The notes: generated from the sequence alone by a model not told the origin. A stretch of DNA of 56,879 nt from Pontibacter qinzhouensis (GCF_008017455.1 NZ_VRTY01000032.1:1-56879), one strand, 5' to 3'; positions 1 to 8,988 are shown, counted from the stretch's first letter. Program-made: numbers and translations.

Positions 1-1
1 C

Positions 2-43
2 AAACAGTTCCTGGACGAGAAACTGCTCGTAAACGGCTGCTAA
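2..43 (+). CDS. C-terminal end of an upstream gene (partial)
   Basis: A short open stretch enters from the left edge and stops at TAA 41-43, encoding only KQFLDEKLLVNGC. It is followed within 10 bases by a strong hairpin, which fits the end of a real gene. The fragment is too short to recognise a family, and the reading frame is chosen only because the stop is so well placed relative to the hairpin. Confidence 0.3.
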   Translation, partial: KQFLDEKLLVNGC

Positions 44-50
44 TGTATAA

Positions 51-94
51 CAGGAAAGCAGGTGCAGGCAAAACAGCAGTCACCTGCTTTCCTG
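51..94 (+). terminator. Hairpin after the partial left-edge gene
   Basis: A perfect 14-bp stem (CAGGAAAGCAGGTG at 51-64 with its complement at 81-94) closes a 16-base loop. There is no strong T-run after it, so it may be a processing or stability hairpin rather than a classical intrinsic terminator. Confidence 0.5.
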
Positions 95-265
95 ATGCAC
101 ACCCGACCCTCCGGACCCTTGAGGCAAAACAGCTTCTCTGAGCTTTGGAAGGCTAAAAACATTAGAATAATCGGGTTGCTTGATGAATGGCACCCTGGTA
201 AGTTCTAAATCTTCTCCACCGTTCGGAGTCATCCGGAGAAGGGCGACTTGAAGCAGCAAGAATTT

Positions 266-323
266 AACCCTTGGCTCGTTTAGGCCATTTTTTCTTCTGA
301 AGGCCATTTTCATTCAAATAATC
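266..323 (+). repeat. Dispersed 57-bp repeat, copy R1
   Basis: The copy runs from AACCCTTGG, through a palindromic CTTCTGAAGG core and CCATTTTCATT, to AATAATC. Twenty bases further on lies TAGCTTTG (343-350), a match to the Bacteroidota -7 consensus, so this copy sits just upstream of a possible promoter of the susC-like gene. Confidence 0.8.
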
Positions 324-342
324 TGGTTACAGGCCGATAGGT

Positions 343-350
343 TAGCTTTG
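343..350 (+). promoter_or_regulatory. Promoter-like -7 box upstream of susC-like gene
   Basis: TAGCTTTG matches the Bacteroidota -7 consensus TAnnTTTG. The -33 position falls at the right end of repeat R1 (CTGG rather than TTTG), so the match is partial. The alternative box TACTTTTG at 462-469 lacks a clear -33 as well. Confidence 0.35.
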
Positions 351-632
351 TAGTAGAATAGGCTGCCCTGCATCGGAAAAGAACGAACTTTGTTACCAGC
401 AGGAGGAAGGCCACGAACAGCGATACTGCTTACACCTTATTCCTTCACAACACAAACCCCTTACTTTTGAAATTCTGCTTCTGCAAACAGGTGAAGCAAC
501 CAGGTAAAAATACGAAAACAATAGTTTAAGTTTACAAACAGTAGTTCATTGAAACGCTACCAGGAGGCATGGCTGGTAATGGCAGGCATGAGAGCAACTG
601 ACGAATAGTTATACACCTTTAACCTTATCAAG

Positions 633-3602
633 ATGAAACATATTTTACTGAGAGAGCTGAGATACGCATTGGTACTCCCTCTATTGCTTTTGATTTGCAG
701 CAGCGCGTTTGCTCAGAGCCACTCCGTGCAGGGTAGAATTACCGACGAGAAAGGCGCTGGCTTGCCTGGTGTAACCGTAATGGAGAAAGGAACGACCCGT
801 GGTGCCGCAACTGATCTGGACGGAAACTTTTCGTTTCAGGCTGGAAGCGGTACAGCTACATTGGTAATTTCTTTTGTAGGCTATACGTCGCAGGAAGTGC
901 CGGTAAACAACCGTGCCACCATTAACATCAGCCTGAGGCCAGATGCCAGAGCCCTTGATGAGGTAGTGGTAGTTGGCTACGGCACCGCCCGTGTGAAAGA
1001 TATAACCGGTTCTGTGGCACGTGTAGGAGAAAAAGACTTTAACGTGGGCATCAACACCTCCCCGGAGCAACTTATACAAGGTAAAGTAGCCGGTGTGAAC
1101 ATTGTGAACAATAATGGAGCGCCAGGCGGTGAGGTTACCTTCCGGATAAGGGGAACTTCTTCGGTTCGTTCTGGAAACCAGCCGCTCTTTGTAGTAGATG
1201 GTGTGCCGCTGGATGGCCGTAACACCAAACCAGCCGCTGCAGCCGGCGAACTGGGCAGCCCGGCAGGCTCTAACCCACTCAACTTCCTGAACCCGAACGA
1301 TATTGCCACCATCGATGTGCTGAAAGATGCCTCTGCCACCGCTATTTATGGAGCCAGAGGAGCTAACGGTGTGGTAATCATCACCACCAAAAAAGGACAG
1401 CAGGGCGCTCCAACACTGAATGTAGATATGTCGACGGGTGTGAGCATGCTGGCCCGCAAACCTGAACTGATGGATGCCAACACGTTCCGTCAGGGCCTTG
1501 CTTTGCGCCAGATCGAGAACCGCGATGGTGGCGCCGATGTAGATGCTTTTGATGAGATAATGCGTACGGCGCAAACCCATATCGCCAACGTATCGATGGC
1601 CGGTGGTAACGACAAAGCCAACTACCGCCTTTCTGTTGGCTACCACGACCAGGAAGGTATCATCAAAAAATCTGGCTTTAAAAAGTATACCGGCAGCTTT
1701 ACCGGCACCTATAGCTTTTTGCCGGAAGACAGGTTAAAAGTAGACGTGAACCTGATTGTAGCGAACACCATCGAGAATGGCGCTCCTATTGGCGAGAACT
1801 CTAACGTAAACGGCAGCCTTATTGGTAACACCATCGAGTGGAACCCAACCGTGCCTTTCAGAAATACAGATGGCACCTTTGTGCAACGGTTGTTTGGCAC
1901 CAGCGTTTCGGGCTTGCCAACTAACCCGGCTGCTCTGCTCGAGTATTACAACGATGTTACGAACATTACCAATGTGCTCGGTAACGTAGGGGCCACCTTT
2001 AACATTGTAAAAGGCCTCGACTACAGAGCCAGCCTCGGTGTAAACCAGTCAAAAGGTAACAGAGCCATCGATACTTCCGGCGATCTGTTTCTTTCTACTA
2101 TAACCGATATCGGTCTGGCGGTGGTTAATAACTCTACGCTCACCAGCAGCACCCTGACCCACACCTTAAACTATAACAACCAGGTAACCGATGGCCTGAC
2201 CTTAGACCTGTTGGCAGGTTACGAGTACCAGACTTACAAGAACAGAAACTTTAATATTACCGCCCGAGGCTTTACCTCCTTCGACCTGCGCGGAACCGAC
2301 ATATTACAGAACGCCAGAAGAGACCAGGTAAACATCAGCTCGTACCAGGACCCTACCAATGAGATTCAGTCGTTCTTTGGTCGTGCCAACCTGAACTTCT
2401 CCGACCGCTACCTGATTACGGCTACCATGCGGGCCGATGGCTCTACCAAGTTCGGTAGCAACAACAAGTATGGTTACTTTCCATCGTTTGCCGGTGCCTG
2501 GGTGCTGTCTGAGGAGCAGTTTATGGCCGGATCGGAAAAGCTGAGCAACCTGAAACTGAGACTGGGCTGGGGTAAAACAGGTAACCAGGAGTTCCCGGCA
2601 GGTTCGTCGCAGGAGCGGTATGAGTTCGGGCTGCAAAGCATTGCGCTGGCTAACGTAGCCAACCCCGACCTGAGGTGGGAAACCACAGAGGCCATTAACC
2701 TGGGCTTAGACTTCGGGTTCTTTAACAACAGGATAAACGGTACCATCGAGTTTTTCGATAAAGCCACCAAAGACCTGCTGTTCAGGCTGCCTGCGCTACA
2801 ACCTGCCCCGGCTGCCAACTACTGGACCAACCTGCCGGCCACTGTTAAAAACACCGGCGTGGAACTGTTGCTTAGTGCACTGGTTATAGAGAACGAGAAA
2901 TGGATGTGGGAAGTAGGCATGAACGCCACCTATCTGAAAAACCGCTTCGAAGATTATACCGGTGCTCCTGTGCTAACCGGCCAGATAAACGGCAACGGCC
3001 TGGGCGAAGGCAGCAACAGCCAGCGCCTGGCAAACGGCCAGCCACTGTTCGCTTTCCACATGCGCGAGTTCCTTGGCTTCGACGATAACGGTGCAGCGCA
3101 ATACAGCCAGGAGGCGAGCTTTGTAGGCGACCCGAACCCAAAATACCTGTTGGGCATCAACACAAACCTGAGCAGAGGCAAGTTTACGTTTAACATGAAC
3201 TTTAACGGGGCCTTTGGTCACCAGCTTTATAACAACACAGCCAACGCCGTTATTACGGCAGCCAACTTTGGCGTAGGCCGCAACGCCACCGCCGAAATAG
3301 CCCTTGGCCCCGAAAGCCTGAGCAACTCCAATGTGGTATCGACTCGGTACATGGAGAGCGGAAACTTCCTGAGGCTGCAAAGCGCCGCCTTGGGCTACAC
3401 GCTGGGTAACATTGGCAGCGCCTTCAAAAATGCTCGTTTGTACCTCACTGGCCAGAACCTGTTGCTCTTTACAAAGTACAGCGGCTTCGACCCTGAAGTA
3501 AACACAAACCGTGGTGTTGGTGGTGTTCCATCATTCGGTATAGAGTATACGCCTTACCCTATGCCACGAAATTTCACCCTTGGCTTTAATGTTTCTTTCT
3601 AA
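633..3602 (+). CDS. susC-like: SusC/RagA-family TonB-linked outer-membrane receptor
   Basis: This 989-residue protein is the outer-membrane channel of a glycan import pair; it takes up oligosaccharides with TonB energy. A signal peptide (about 1-28, ending SSAFAQ) is followed by a carboxypeptidase-regulatory-like beta-sandwich (about 30-105, with GKIT-like VQGRITDEKGAGLPGVTV and ISFVGYTSQEV), the TonB-box-like segment DEVVVVGYGT, a plug domain with PLFVVDGVPLDGRN, and a 22-strand barrel ending in PRNFTLGFNVSF with terminal Phe. Length is normal for SusC homologues. The ATG at 633 opens directly into the signal peptide. The susD-like gene follows 127 bases downstream. The glycan is not readable from the receptor itself. 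Confidence 0.95.
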   Translation: MKHILLRELRYALVLPLLLLICSSAFAQSHSVQGRITDEKGAGLPGVTVMEKGTTRGAATDLDGNFSFQAGSGTATLVISFVGYTSQEVPVNNRATINISLRPDARALDEVVVVGYGTARVKDITGSVARVGEKDFNVGINTSPEQLIQGKVAGVNIVNNNGAPGGEVTFRIRGTSSVRSGNQPLFVVDGVPLDGRNTKPAAAAGELGSPAGSNPLNFLNPNDIATIDVLKDASATAIYGARGANGVVIITTKKGQQGAPTLNVDMSTGVSMLARKPELMDANTFRQGLALRQIENRDGGADVDAFDEIMRTAQTHIANVSMAGGNDKANYRLSVGYHDQEGIIKKSGFKKYTGSFTGTYSFLPEDRLKVDVNLIVANTIENGAPIGENSNVNGSLIGNTIEWNPTVPFRNTDGTFVQRLFGTSVSGLPTNPAALLEYYNDVTNITNVLGNVGATFNIVKGLDYRASLGVNQSKGNRAIDTSGDLFLSTITDIGLAVVNNSTLTSSTLTHTLNYNNQVTDGLTLDLLAGYEYQTYKNRNFNITARGFTSFDLRGTDILQNARRDQVNISSYQDPTNEIQSFFGRANLNFSDRYLITATMRADGSTKFGSNNKYGYFPSFAGAWVLSEEQFMAGSEKLSNLKLRLGWGKTGNQEFPAGSSQERYEFGLQSIALANVANPDLRWETTEAINLGLDFGFFNNRINGTIEFFDKATKDLLFRLPALQPAPAANYWTNLPATVKNTGVELLLSALVIENEKWMWEVGMNATYLKNRFEDYTGAPVLTGQINGNGLGEGSNSQRLANGQPLFAFHMREFLGFDDNGAAQYSQEASFVGDPNPKYLLGINTNLSRGKFTFNMNFNGAFGHQLYNNTANAVITAANFGVGRNATAEIALGPESLSNSNVVSTRYMESGNFLRLQSAALGYTLGNIGSAFKNARLYLTGQNLLLFTKYSGFDPEVNTNRGVGGVPSFGIEYTPYPMPRNFTLGFNVSF

Positions 3603-3729
3603 CAAAAAGGAGAGTTGAATTTAAAATTGAATAGTAAGCACTGTGTTGTGGGCCAGTAAAGCGAAATAGAAAAATTTTCTGTCCTGTGGTACCGGTGTTC
3701 TTATGACCAAACCTGTTAATTTTTAGAAG

Positions 3730-5220
3730 ATGAAATTTATAAGATATATAGCTCTTAGTCTGGTATTGGCCGGTTGCACCGACCTGGCCGAAGAAGTACA
3801 CTCTGAACTTCCTGCTGACAAAGCGCGGGCATTTCTGGAAGAGAACGTTAACTATGCGTCGATGATGGAGCGGGTGTACCGCGATTTCGACAACCCTTTT
3901 GTGCAGCATGGGGCATCGGTGTGGGTAATAGACGAAATTAGTGGCGACGCCATGGTCTGTCCGTCGAGGCCCTCGGGCTGGGACAACGGTGGCGTGTACC
4001 GCGACCTGCACCAGCACACCTGGCGCGCCGACCATGCCTACCTGCGGCAGGTGTGGGAGCGTATGAACCGGGGCGTGTTCGATGCTACCAATGTGCTCAA
4101 CTTTAGCCCTACGCCAGAGGTGGCCGCAGAAGCACGCTTCCTGAGAGCTTACTTCATGTTCACTTTGCTCGACCTGTACGATAGAGTGCCTTATCGGGAG
4201 CCGGGCTCTAACCTACTGCTTGCACCGGTGGTGTACTCCGGCACAGAGGCCATCAACTTTATAATTAAAGAAGTGGAGGAGGCCCTGCCGCTATTATCAG
4301 ATACCGCACCAGCGTACAAAGCTTCTAAAAATGCTGCACATGGTTTCCTGGCCAGGCTCTACCTGAACAAAGGCGTGTATGCCGATCGGGCTAACCCACA
4401 GTTCAACAATGCCGACCTGGATAAGGTGATCCAGTATGCCGATGCCATTACAGGCAAGTCCATCAACTTTTATTGGGATAGCTTCGGGCCGGACAACAAC
4501 ACTAAATCAACCGAGTTGCTCTTCACCATCGAGGGGCAGGGTGGCGTACGTTCTCACTCTTTGTACGTACTCTGGAATGCCATTTTCCCTACTGAGATAA
4601 ACTTGCCTAACGGTGGCGGCTGGAACGGTTTTGCTGCTTTAGGAGATTTTTATGATACCTTCGAGCAGAACGACATCAGGCGATACTATGAGCACCCGAT
4701 TGTAAAAGCAAGAGGCTACAACGCTGGTTTTCTGGTAGGGCAGCAGTATAATGCTAATGGCGATCCAATCCCGAATGTGGTGTTCACAAAAGAAATTCCT
4801 ACAATAGTAGGAGCCTCTCTCTGGAATGGTGTGCGCCCGGTGAAATACATTCCGGACTATGCCAACCCAACTGCTGCTGATAACGATTATATCCTGATCC
4901 GTTACACCGATGTGTTGCTCATGAAAGCAGAGGCCCTGTTGCGAAAAGGATCAGCCAGCGAAGCCTTGCCAATCGTGAATAATATCAGGACAAACCGGGG
5001 CGTTGGCGCTTTCCAGGCGCTCACCCTGGATAACCTGCTGGCAGAACGCGGCCGGGAGCTAAATGCCGAAGGACTGCGCCGAACAGACCTGGTACGATAC
5101 GGAAAATTCCTGCAGCCCTGGCACCTGAAACCAGCCTCTGACCCGATTCGCCTGGTGTTCCCGGTACCGCCTGCCGATGTGCTCGCCAACCCGAACCTGG
5201 AACAGAACCCGGGTTATTAG
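3730..5220 (+). CDS. susD-like: SusD/RagB-family surface glycan-binding lipoprotein
   Basis: This 496-residue lipoprotein should cap the SusC-like barrel and bind incoming glycan on the cell surface. The N-terminus MKFIRYIALSLVLAGC gives a lipobox with Cys16. The SusD fold is supported by the TPR-like segment FLRAYFMFTLLDLYDRVPY (about residues 138-156), the LIRYTDVLLMKAEALL motif (about 388-403) and the C-terminal RGRELNAEGLRRTDLVRYGK. It is co-oriented with and immediately downstream of the susC-like gene, and is followed by a terminator hairpin, so the two genes probably form the receptor operon. Confidence 0.95.
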   Translation: MKFIRYIALSLVLAGCTDLAEEVHSELPADKARAFLEENVNYASMMERVYRDFDNPFVQHGASVWVIDEISGDAMVCPSRPSGWDNGGVYRDLHQHTWRADHAYLRQVWERMNRGVFDATNVLNFSPTPEVAAEARFLRAYFMFTLLDLYDRVPYREPGSNLLLAPVVYSGTEAINFIIKEVEEALPLLSDTAPAYKASKNAAHGFLARLYLNKGVYADRANPQFNNADLDKVIQYADAITGKSINFYWDSFGPDNNTKSTELLFTIEGQGGVRSHSLYVLWNAIFPTEINLPNGGGWNGFAALGDFYDTFEQNDIRRYYEHPIVKARGYNAGFLVGQQYNANGDPIPNVVFTKEIPTIVGASLWNGVRPVKYIPDYANPTAADNDYILIRYTDVLLMKAEALLRKGSASEALPIVNNIRTNRGVGAFQALTLDNLLAERGRELNAEGLRRTDLVRYGKFLQPWHLKPASDPIRLVFPVPPADVLANPNLEQNPGY

Positions 5221-5249
5221 CGCTCATAGTTACAGAGGTTTCTGAAAAC

Positions 5250-5307
5250 AAAGATGGAGTGCCCGTTTTTCATCAGCAGATGTTGGCGGGTATTCCATCT
5301 TTTTTTA
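5250..5307 (+). terminator. Intrinsic terminator after susD-like gene
   Basis: AAAGATGGA at 5250-5258 pairs with TCCATCTTT near 5293-5301, with an extra GCCCG/CGGGT pairing inside, and the 3' side runs into seven or more T residues. Confidence 0.75.
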
Positions 5308-5347
5308 GTTTGAAATAGAAGACCTTTTGCAGTATAGAGCCAGGTAC

Positions 5348-5380
5348 AAATTATGCTAATGAAACTGGCCTTCCGGAGCT
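5348..5380 (-). repeat. Dispersed repeat, shortened copy R2
   Basis: Read on the minus strand, the copy keeps the CTCCGGAAGGCC core, the T-rich segment and the GCATAATT right end but lacks the ACCCTTG left end. The missing part is replaced by the 17-bp palindrome at 5388-5424, as if one element interrupted or replaced the other. Confidence 0.7.
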
Positions 5381-5387
5381 AAACGAG

Positions 5388-5424
5388 TCCTGTAGCGGCC
5401 TTACACTGTAAGGCCGCTACAGGA
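5388..5424. repeat. Perfect 17-bp inverted repeat
   Basis: TCCTGTAGCGGCCTTAC (5388-5404) is followed by three bases and its exact complement (5408-5424). No T-run follows. A related segment recurs at 5583-5607, so this is likely a small palindromic repetitive element rather than a gene-specific terminator. Confidence 0.7.
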
Positions 5425-5582
5425 CAAAGCAGCAAGCCTGGAATCTGGCAGATTGAATGGTTAAGGAGCTTCGCCGAATTAGAAATTAGAAATGGTAAAA
5501 AATGTGCTGTAAGGGCTCTTATAGAAGCATCTTTATCAGTTTTTTATGAGGAAGTTGCCCAAGTTTCTTCAACCGTTACGAC

Positions 5583-5607
5583 GGCATTACACTGTAAGCC
5601 CGCTACA
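5583..5607. repeat. Degenerate second copy of the palindromic element
   Basis: The segment matches 5397-5421 at 23 of 25 positions (shared TTACACTGTAAG centre and CCGCTACA end), but its left flank no longer pairs fully, so the outer stem has been lost. Confidence 0.6.
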
Positions 5608-5817
5608 AAGGTTTTGCTTACAAGATTAGCTCCGGAGGCTTTGCTACTGTTGCTGCACATCCGAAAGGGGGGCTACTTTTTTTGTTCCTGATTTTGAGTT
5701 TTTACTTGTTGAAACTGCATCAGGATAAAATAAATGACTAAATAGCGTTAGTAAAATTTCGTTGTTTCATTCATAAATTAGATATTTATGGATGAATAGC
5801 ATCTAAAGAAATCATAT

Positions 5818-6903
5818 ATGTTAAAATTAGGAATATTAGGTCTGGGAGAAGGCAGGAGCACCATGTCTGCCGCTTTGCAAAGTCCGAAATGGGAACTGAA
5901 GGTAGTTTGCGACAGAAACCTGGATATGTGTAAGCACAGAGCTAAAGAGTTCGACTTCCACCAGTACACCACCGAATACAGCGACCTGCTTAACGACCCG
6001 GAACTGGATGTGATTGCTATCTATACCCCCGATCACCTGCACGCTGAGCATATTAAGCAGGCGCTGCTGGCTGGCAAGCATGTAGTTTGCACCAAGCCGC
6101 TGCTCAACGATCTGTCGCAGGCAAAAGAGCTACTGGAGGTAAGTGCAAAGGCTGGTAAAAAACTATTTGTTGGCCAGAGCAGCCGCTTTTTCGAGCCCAT
6201 GAAAAGACAGCGTGCCGATTATGAAGACGGCCAGATCGGAGACCTGGTGACTATAGAAGCCTACTACCACGCCGACCACCGCTGGTTTCTGGAGAAACCC
6301 TGGGCGTTGGAGAAAAGCTTCAGGTGGCTATATGGAGGCCTGAGCCACCCGGTAGACCTGGTGCGCTGGTATATGCCCGACATTGAAGAAGTAATGGGCT
6401 ACGGCATGCTGAGCCCCAACGGTGTAAAAGGCGGCCTGAAAAACGAAGACACCATGCACTTTATCTTTAAAGCCAAAGATGGCCGTATTGCCCGTGTAAG
6501 CGGCGTGTATACCGGGCCGGTGCAGCCTGTTCTCCGCGACAGCGAAATGAGTTGTATCCTGCGCGGCACCGAAGGCTGCAGCCAGGGCGACTACATGGAC
6601 CTGCGCTATGCCATTACCACGAACACCGGCGAAGAAAAAGTGATTACGTTTGAGCATAAACTGAAGCACTATTTCCGTTTCGAGGGCAAGAGCCACCATG
6701 CCGGCGAATACCAGAACTACCTCGAGTATTTCGCTGATTGCATAGCGCAAGACAAAACCGCTTACCCAGACCTGAAAGAAGGCATCGGCACCATTGCCCT
6801 GCTCAACGCCATGGAAAAATCGCTGGAGACAGGTGCCCCTGTAAAAGTAGCCGACATACTGCAGCAGCACGACCTGGCCGAACTGCAGGGTGCAGCCGTT
6901 TAG
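5818..6903 (+). CDS. Gfo/Idh/MocA-family oxidoreductase
   Basis: This 361-residue protein is a predicted NAD(P)-dependent sugar or sugar-acid dehydrogenase. The N-terminal Rossmann half starts LKLGILGLGEGRST; the segment VVCTKPLLNDLSQAKELL (about 85-105) is the family's EKP-type motif with Thr before Lys-Pro; GGLSHPVDLVRWYMP (about 177-191) carries the conserved His and Asp of the C-terminal domain. No signal peptide is seen, so it should act in the cytoplasm. Lying between the SusCD pair and a sugar symporter, it likely processes an imported monosaccharide. The substrate is not predictable from sequence. Confidence 0.88.
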   Translation: MLKLGILGLGEGRSTMSAALQSPKWELKVVCDRNLDMCKHRAKEFDFHQYTTEYSDLLNDPELDVIAIYTPDHLHAEHIKQALLAGKHVVCTKPLLNDLSQAKELLEVSAKAGKKLFVGQSSRFFEPMKRQRADYEDGQIGDLVTIEAYYHADHRWFLEKPWALEKSFRWLYGGLSHPVDLVRWYMPDIEEVMGYGMLSPNGVKGGLKNEDTMHFIFKAKDGRIARVSGVYTGPVQPVLRDSEMSCILRGTEGCSQGDYMDLRYAITTNTGEEKVITFEHKLKHYFRFEGKSHHAGEYQNYLEYFADCIAQDKTAYPDLKEGIGTIALLNAMEKSLETGAPVKVADILQQHDLAELQGAAV

Positions 6904-6932
6904 GCCATCCGTCCTGTTGGTTCATCTATCCG

Positions 6933-7001
6933 GAAGCTGCCTGTAGTGCCTTTTGCCTACAGGTAGCTTCTTTATATTTTCTGGTAAACCTTACCAGAAA
7001 A
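6933..7001 (+). terminator. Two consecutive hairpins after Gfo/Idh gene
   Basis: A stem GAAGCTGCCTGTAG (6933-6946) pairs with 6957-6970 with one mismatch and runs into T-rich sequence; immediately after it, TTTTCTGGTAA (6977-6987) pairs with its exact complement around a 3-base loop. The pair probably ends transcription before repeat R3. Confidence 0.65.
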
Positions 7002-7018
7002 TACTTGTCCTGCAAAAG

Positions 7019-7074
7019 CCTTGACCTCAAAAAAGTGTTTTTACCTTCGGAAGGCCTTTTTCATTAGCATAATT
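7019..7074 (+). repeat. Dispersed 57-bp repeat, copy R3
   Basis: The copy has the CCTTGACC left end, a CCTTCGGAAGGCC palindrome, TTTTTCATT and a GCATAATT right end. TAACTTTA (7100-7107) follows 26 bases later and precedes the symporter start by 25 bases, the same arrangement as copy R10 before the gene at 31473. Confidence 0.85.
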
Positions 7075-7099
7075 TGTTCCTGGCCCGGCAAGCCGCAGA

Positions 7100-7107
7100 T
7101 AACTTTA
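7100..7107 (+). promoter_or_regulatory. Promoter-like box before the symporter gene
   Basis: TAACTTTA differs from the -7 consensus TAnnTTTG only at the last base. TTTG occurs at the right edge of repeat R3 (7073-7076), 23 bases upstream, so the repeat end could supply the -33 element. Confidence 0.35.
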
Positions 7108-7132
7108 TTTTATCCATCGTTTTAACATCTAG

Positions 7133-8779
7133 GTGTTTCGCGCCAGTATCAGTACTGGAGCGGAACCAACAAGTAAAACCAACCTGATTGTGGAAGATAT
7201 TTACAGCATTTTAGAGCCAATAGACTTTATAGTTGTGGCGGCCTACCTGGTTATTATAATTGGCTTAGGCTTTTGGGTGAGTTTCCGGAAAAAGAAGGAT
7301 ACCGGCGAAAACCTGTTCCTGGCTGGTCATTCCCTGGGCTGGTCCAGCATTGGTTTTACCATGTGGGGAACAAACGTAGGGCCGTCGATGCTTATTGCCT
7401 CGGCCAGTATTGGTTTTACCACGGGCATGGTGGCCGGTAATTTTTCGTGGTACGCCTTTCTGTTTATTTTTCTGCTGGCTGTGGTGTTTGCACCGCGTTA
7501 CCTGGGTGCCAGGGTGCTCACACTGCCTGAGTTTATGGGCAAGCGCTTCGGGCAATCTACGCGCAGCATTCTGGCCTGGTACACTATTGTAACCGTTCTT
7601 ATTTCGTGGCTGTCGTTAACTTTGTTTGCCGGCGGTATTCTGGTGAGCCAGATTCTGGACCTGCCGCTCTGGGGTTCGGTAATGGTACTGATTGCCATTG
7701 CGGCCTTTTTTACCATAGCAGGTGGTTTAGAGGCCATTGCTTTTACCAACGTTTTCCAGATGATTCTGCTCATTGTGGTGTCGCTGGCGCTAACGGTGGT
7801 GGGCGTTATGAAAGCTGGCGGACCAGTGGCTGTTTACGAAGCCGTGCCGGGTGAGTACTGGAACCTGCTGCGCCCCCTCGACGACCCGCACTACCCCTGG
7901 GCAGCTATTTTGTTGGGTTACCCGATTATGGGCGTATGGTTCTGGTGCACCGACCAGTCTATGGTGCAGTCGGTGCTGGGGGCCAAAAGCCTGAAGCAGG
8001 GGCAACTAGGGGCTAACTTTACCGCCTGGCTCAAAATTCTGGATGTGCCGCTGTTTATTTTGCCTGGCATCGTTTGTTTTATTCTGTACCCCGAACTGGA
8101 GAACCCCGATACTGCCTACATGACTATGGTAACACGCCTGTTCCCGGCCGGTATGACGGGCCTGGTGATGGCCGTGCTCATTGCGGCACTGGTAAGTACC
8201 ATCGACTCGGCCCTGAACTCGCTCAGTACTGTTTTCACGATGGATATTTATGTGAAAAAAGTGAAGCCAGATGCCACCCAAAAAGAAATCGTGAAGATGG
8301 GGCGTATTGTAACAGTGGTGGGCTCACTCATCGCCATTGGGTGTAGCCTGGCCATCGATAGTATCAAGGGCCTGAACCTATTCGATGTGTTTCAGTCGGT
8401 GCTGAGTTTTATTGCGCCGCCAATGTCGGTCGTGTTTTTGTTCGGAGTCTTCTGGAAAAAGACTACCACCCGCGCTGCCAACTTAATCCTGACGGTTGGT
8501 ACCGCTTTTAGCATTGGCACAGGAATTTTGTACCTGTGGGTGTTCCCATCCGCTATTTACGATTTCTGGCCGCACTTCCTGCTCTTGTCGTTCTACATTT
8601 TTGTAATCCTGAGCGTGTTAGCCTTCCTTATTTCTTACTTCGACAAAAATGCGGAGTTCAGAAGCCAGAATGTGCTTGACTTCAGCAACCTGGTAAAGCC
8701 AAGCCGGACCGTGTATGTGTTCTGGCTACTGCTTATCGTGGTTATGGTGAGCCTTTACGTGTTCTTTAACGGGCACTAA
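7133..8779 (+). CDS. Sodium:solute symporter (SSS family)
   Basis: This 548-residue inner-membrane protein is predicted to import a monosaccharide or related solute with sodium. It has about 13-14 hydrophobic helices, beginning IDFIVVAAYLVIIIGLGFWV, and carries the SSS signature around AALVSTIDSALNSLSTVFTMDIYVK (about 345-370). No ATG is near the 5' end: GTG 7133 gives the full frame, and GTG 7190 would give a 529-residue protein that starts closer to the first helix. I chose 7133 because its distance to the TAACTTTA box equals that at the gene at 31473, but 7190 remains possible. Placement after the Gfo/Idh gene suggests uptake of the product released by the GH enzymes. Confidence 0.9.
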   Translation: MFRASISTGAEPTSKTNLIVEDIYSILEPIDFIVVAAYLVIIIGLGFWVSFRKKKDTGENLFLAGHSLGWSSIGFTMWGTNVGPSMLIASASIGFTTGMVAGNFSWYAFLFIFLLAVVFAPRYLGARVLTLPEFMGKRFGQSTRSILAWYTIVTVLISWLSLTLFAGGILVSQILDLPLWGSVMVLIAIAAFFTIAGGLEAIAFTNVFQMILLIVVSLALTVVGVMKAGGPVAVYEAVPGEYWNLLRPLDDPHYPWAAILLGYPIMGVWFWCTDQSMVQSVLGAKSLKQGQLGANFTAWLKILDVPLFILPGIVCFILYPELENPDTAYMTMVTRLFPAGMTGLVMAVLIAALVSTIDSALNSLSTVFTMDIYVKKVKPDATQKEIVKMGRIVTVVGSLIAIGCSLAIDSIKGLNLFDVFQSVLSFIAPPMSVVFLFGVFWKKTTTRAANLILTVGTAFSIGTGILYLWVFPSAIYDFWPHFLLLSFYIFVILSVLAFLISYFDKNAEFRSQNVLDFSNLVKPSRTVYVFWLLLIVVMVSLYVFFNGH

Positions 8780-8789
8780 AAAGGCTGAA

Positions 8790-8823
8790 AAAGGCAAGGT
8801 TTTTTCATATAAAAATGCCTTAT
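8790..8823 (+). terminator. Weak terminator-like hairpin after symporter
   Basis: AAGGCA pairs with TGCCTT, with inner TTTTT/AAAAA pairing and a following T-rich stretch. The stem is AT-rich and has a bulge, so the call is tentative. Confidence 0.35.
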
Positions 8824-8930
8824 TTACATTTGAATACGAACAAAGGTTTGTGCTCCTGAAAAATGGTGGTAGCAGGGTCAAGAATTTAGCCTTCTGCCGC
8901 GAGTTGAAAGCTCGTGGGGGTAATACCTTG

Positions 8931-8988
8931 AATTATTCAAATGAAAATGGCCTTCCGAAGCATATTTCCGGATTTTATACCCAGGGTG
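8931..8988 (-). repeat. Dispersed 57-bp repeat, copy R4
   Basis: Read on the minus strand: an ACCCTGGG-type left end, a CTTCGGAAGGCC core, CATTTTCATT and a GAATAATT right end. It lies upstream of the GH2 gene and points away from it. Confidence 0.8.

Larger units (their letters stand above)
44..632. other. Intergenic region upstream of susC-like gene
   Basis: This 589-base gap holds the 51-94 hairpin, repeat copy R1 (266-323) and two promoter-like boxes, TAGCTTTG at 343-350 and TACTTTTG at 462-469. Either could drive the susCD genes, which would leave a leader of roughly 150 to 280 bases. The 77-codon minus-strand ORF across R1 has no sign of being coding. Confidence 0.5.
5221..5817. other. 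Intergenic region between susD-like and Gfo/Idh genes
   Basis: This 597-base gap holds the susD terminator (5250-5307), a shortened repeat copy R2 (5348-5380), a 17-bp perfect palindrome (5388-5424), a degenerate copy of the palindrome centre (5583-5607) and a segment with tandem TTAGAAA words near 5478-5497. No convincing -33/-7 promoter was found for the gene at 5818, and no coding sequence is supported. Confidence 0.5.

Noticed and set aside
80..313. 77-codon minus-strand ORF across repeat R1
   Set aside because: It overlaps the repeat and the terminator hairpin and has no family features; its start lies within R1, a non-coding element.
681..1646. 321-codon minus-strand ORF within the susC-like gene
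   Set aside because: It is a shadow of a clearly real gene on the other strand with low-complexity, Cys/His-rich translation typical of antisense frames.
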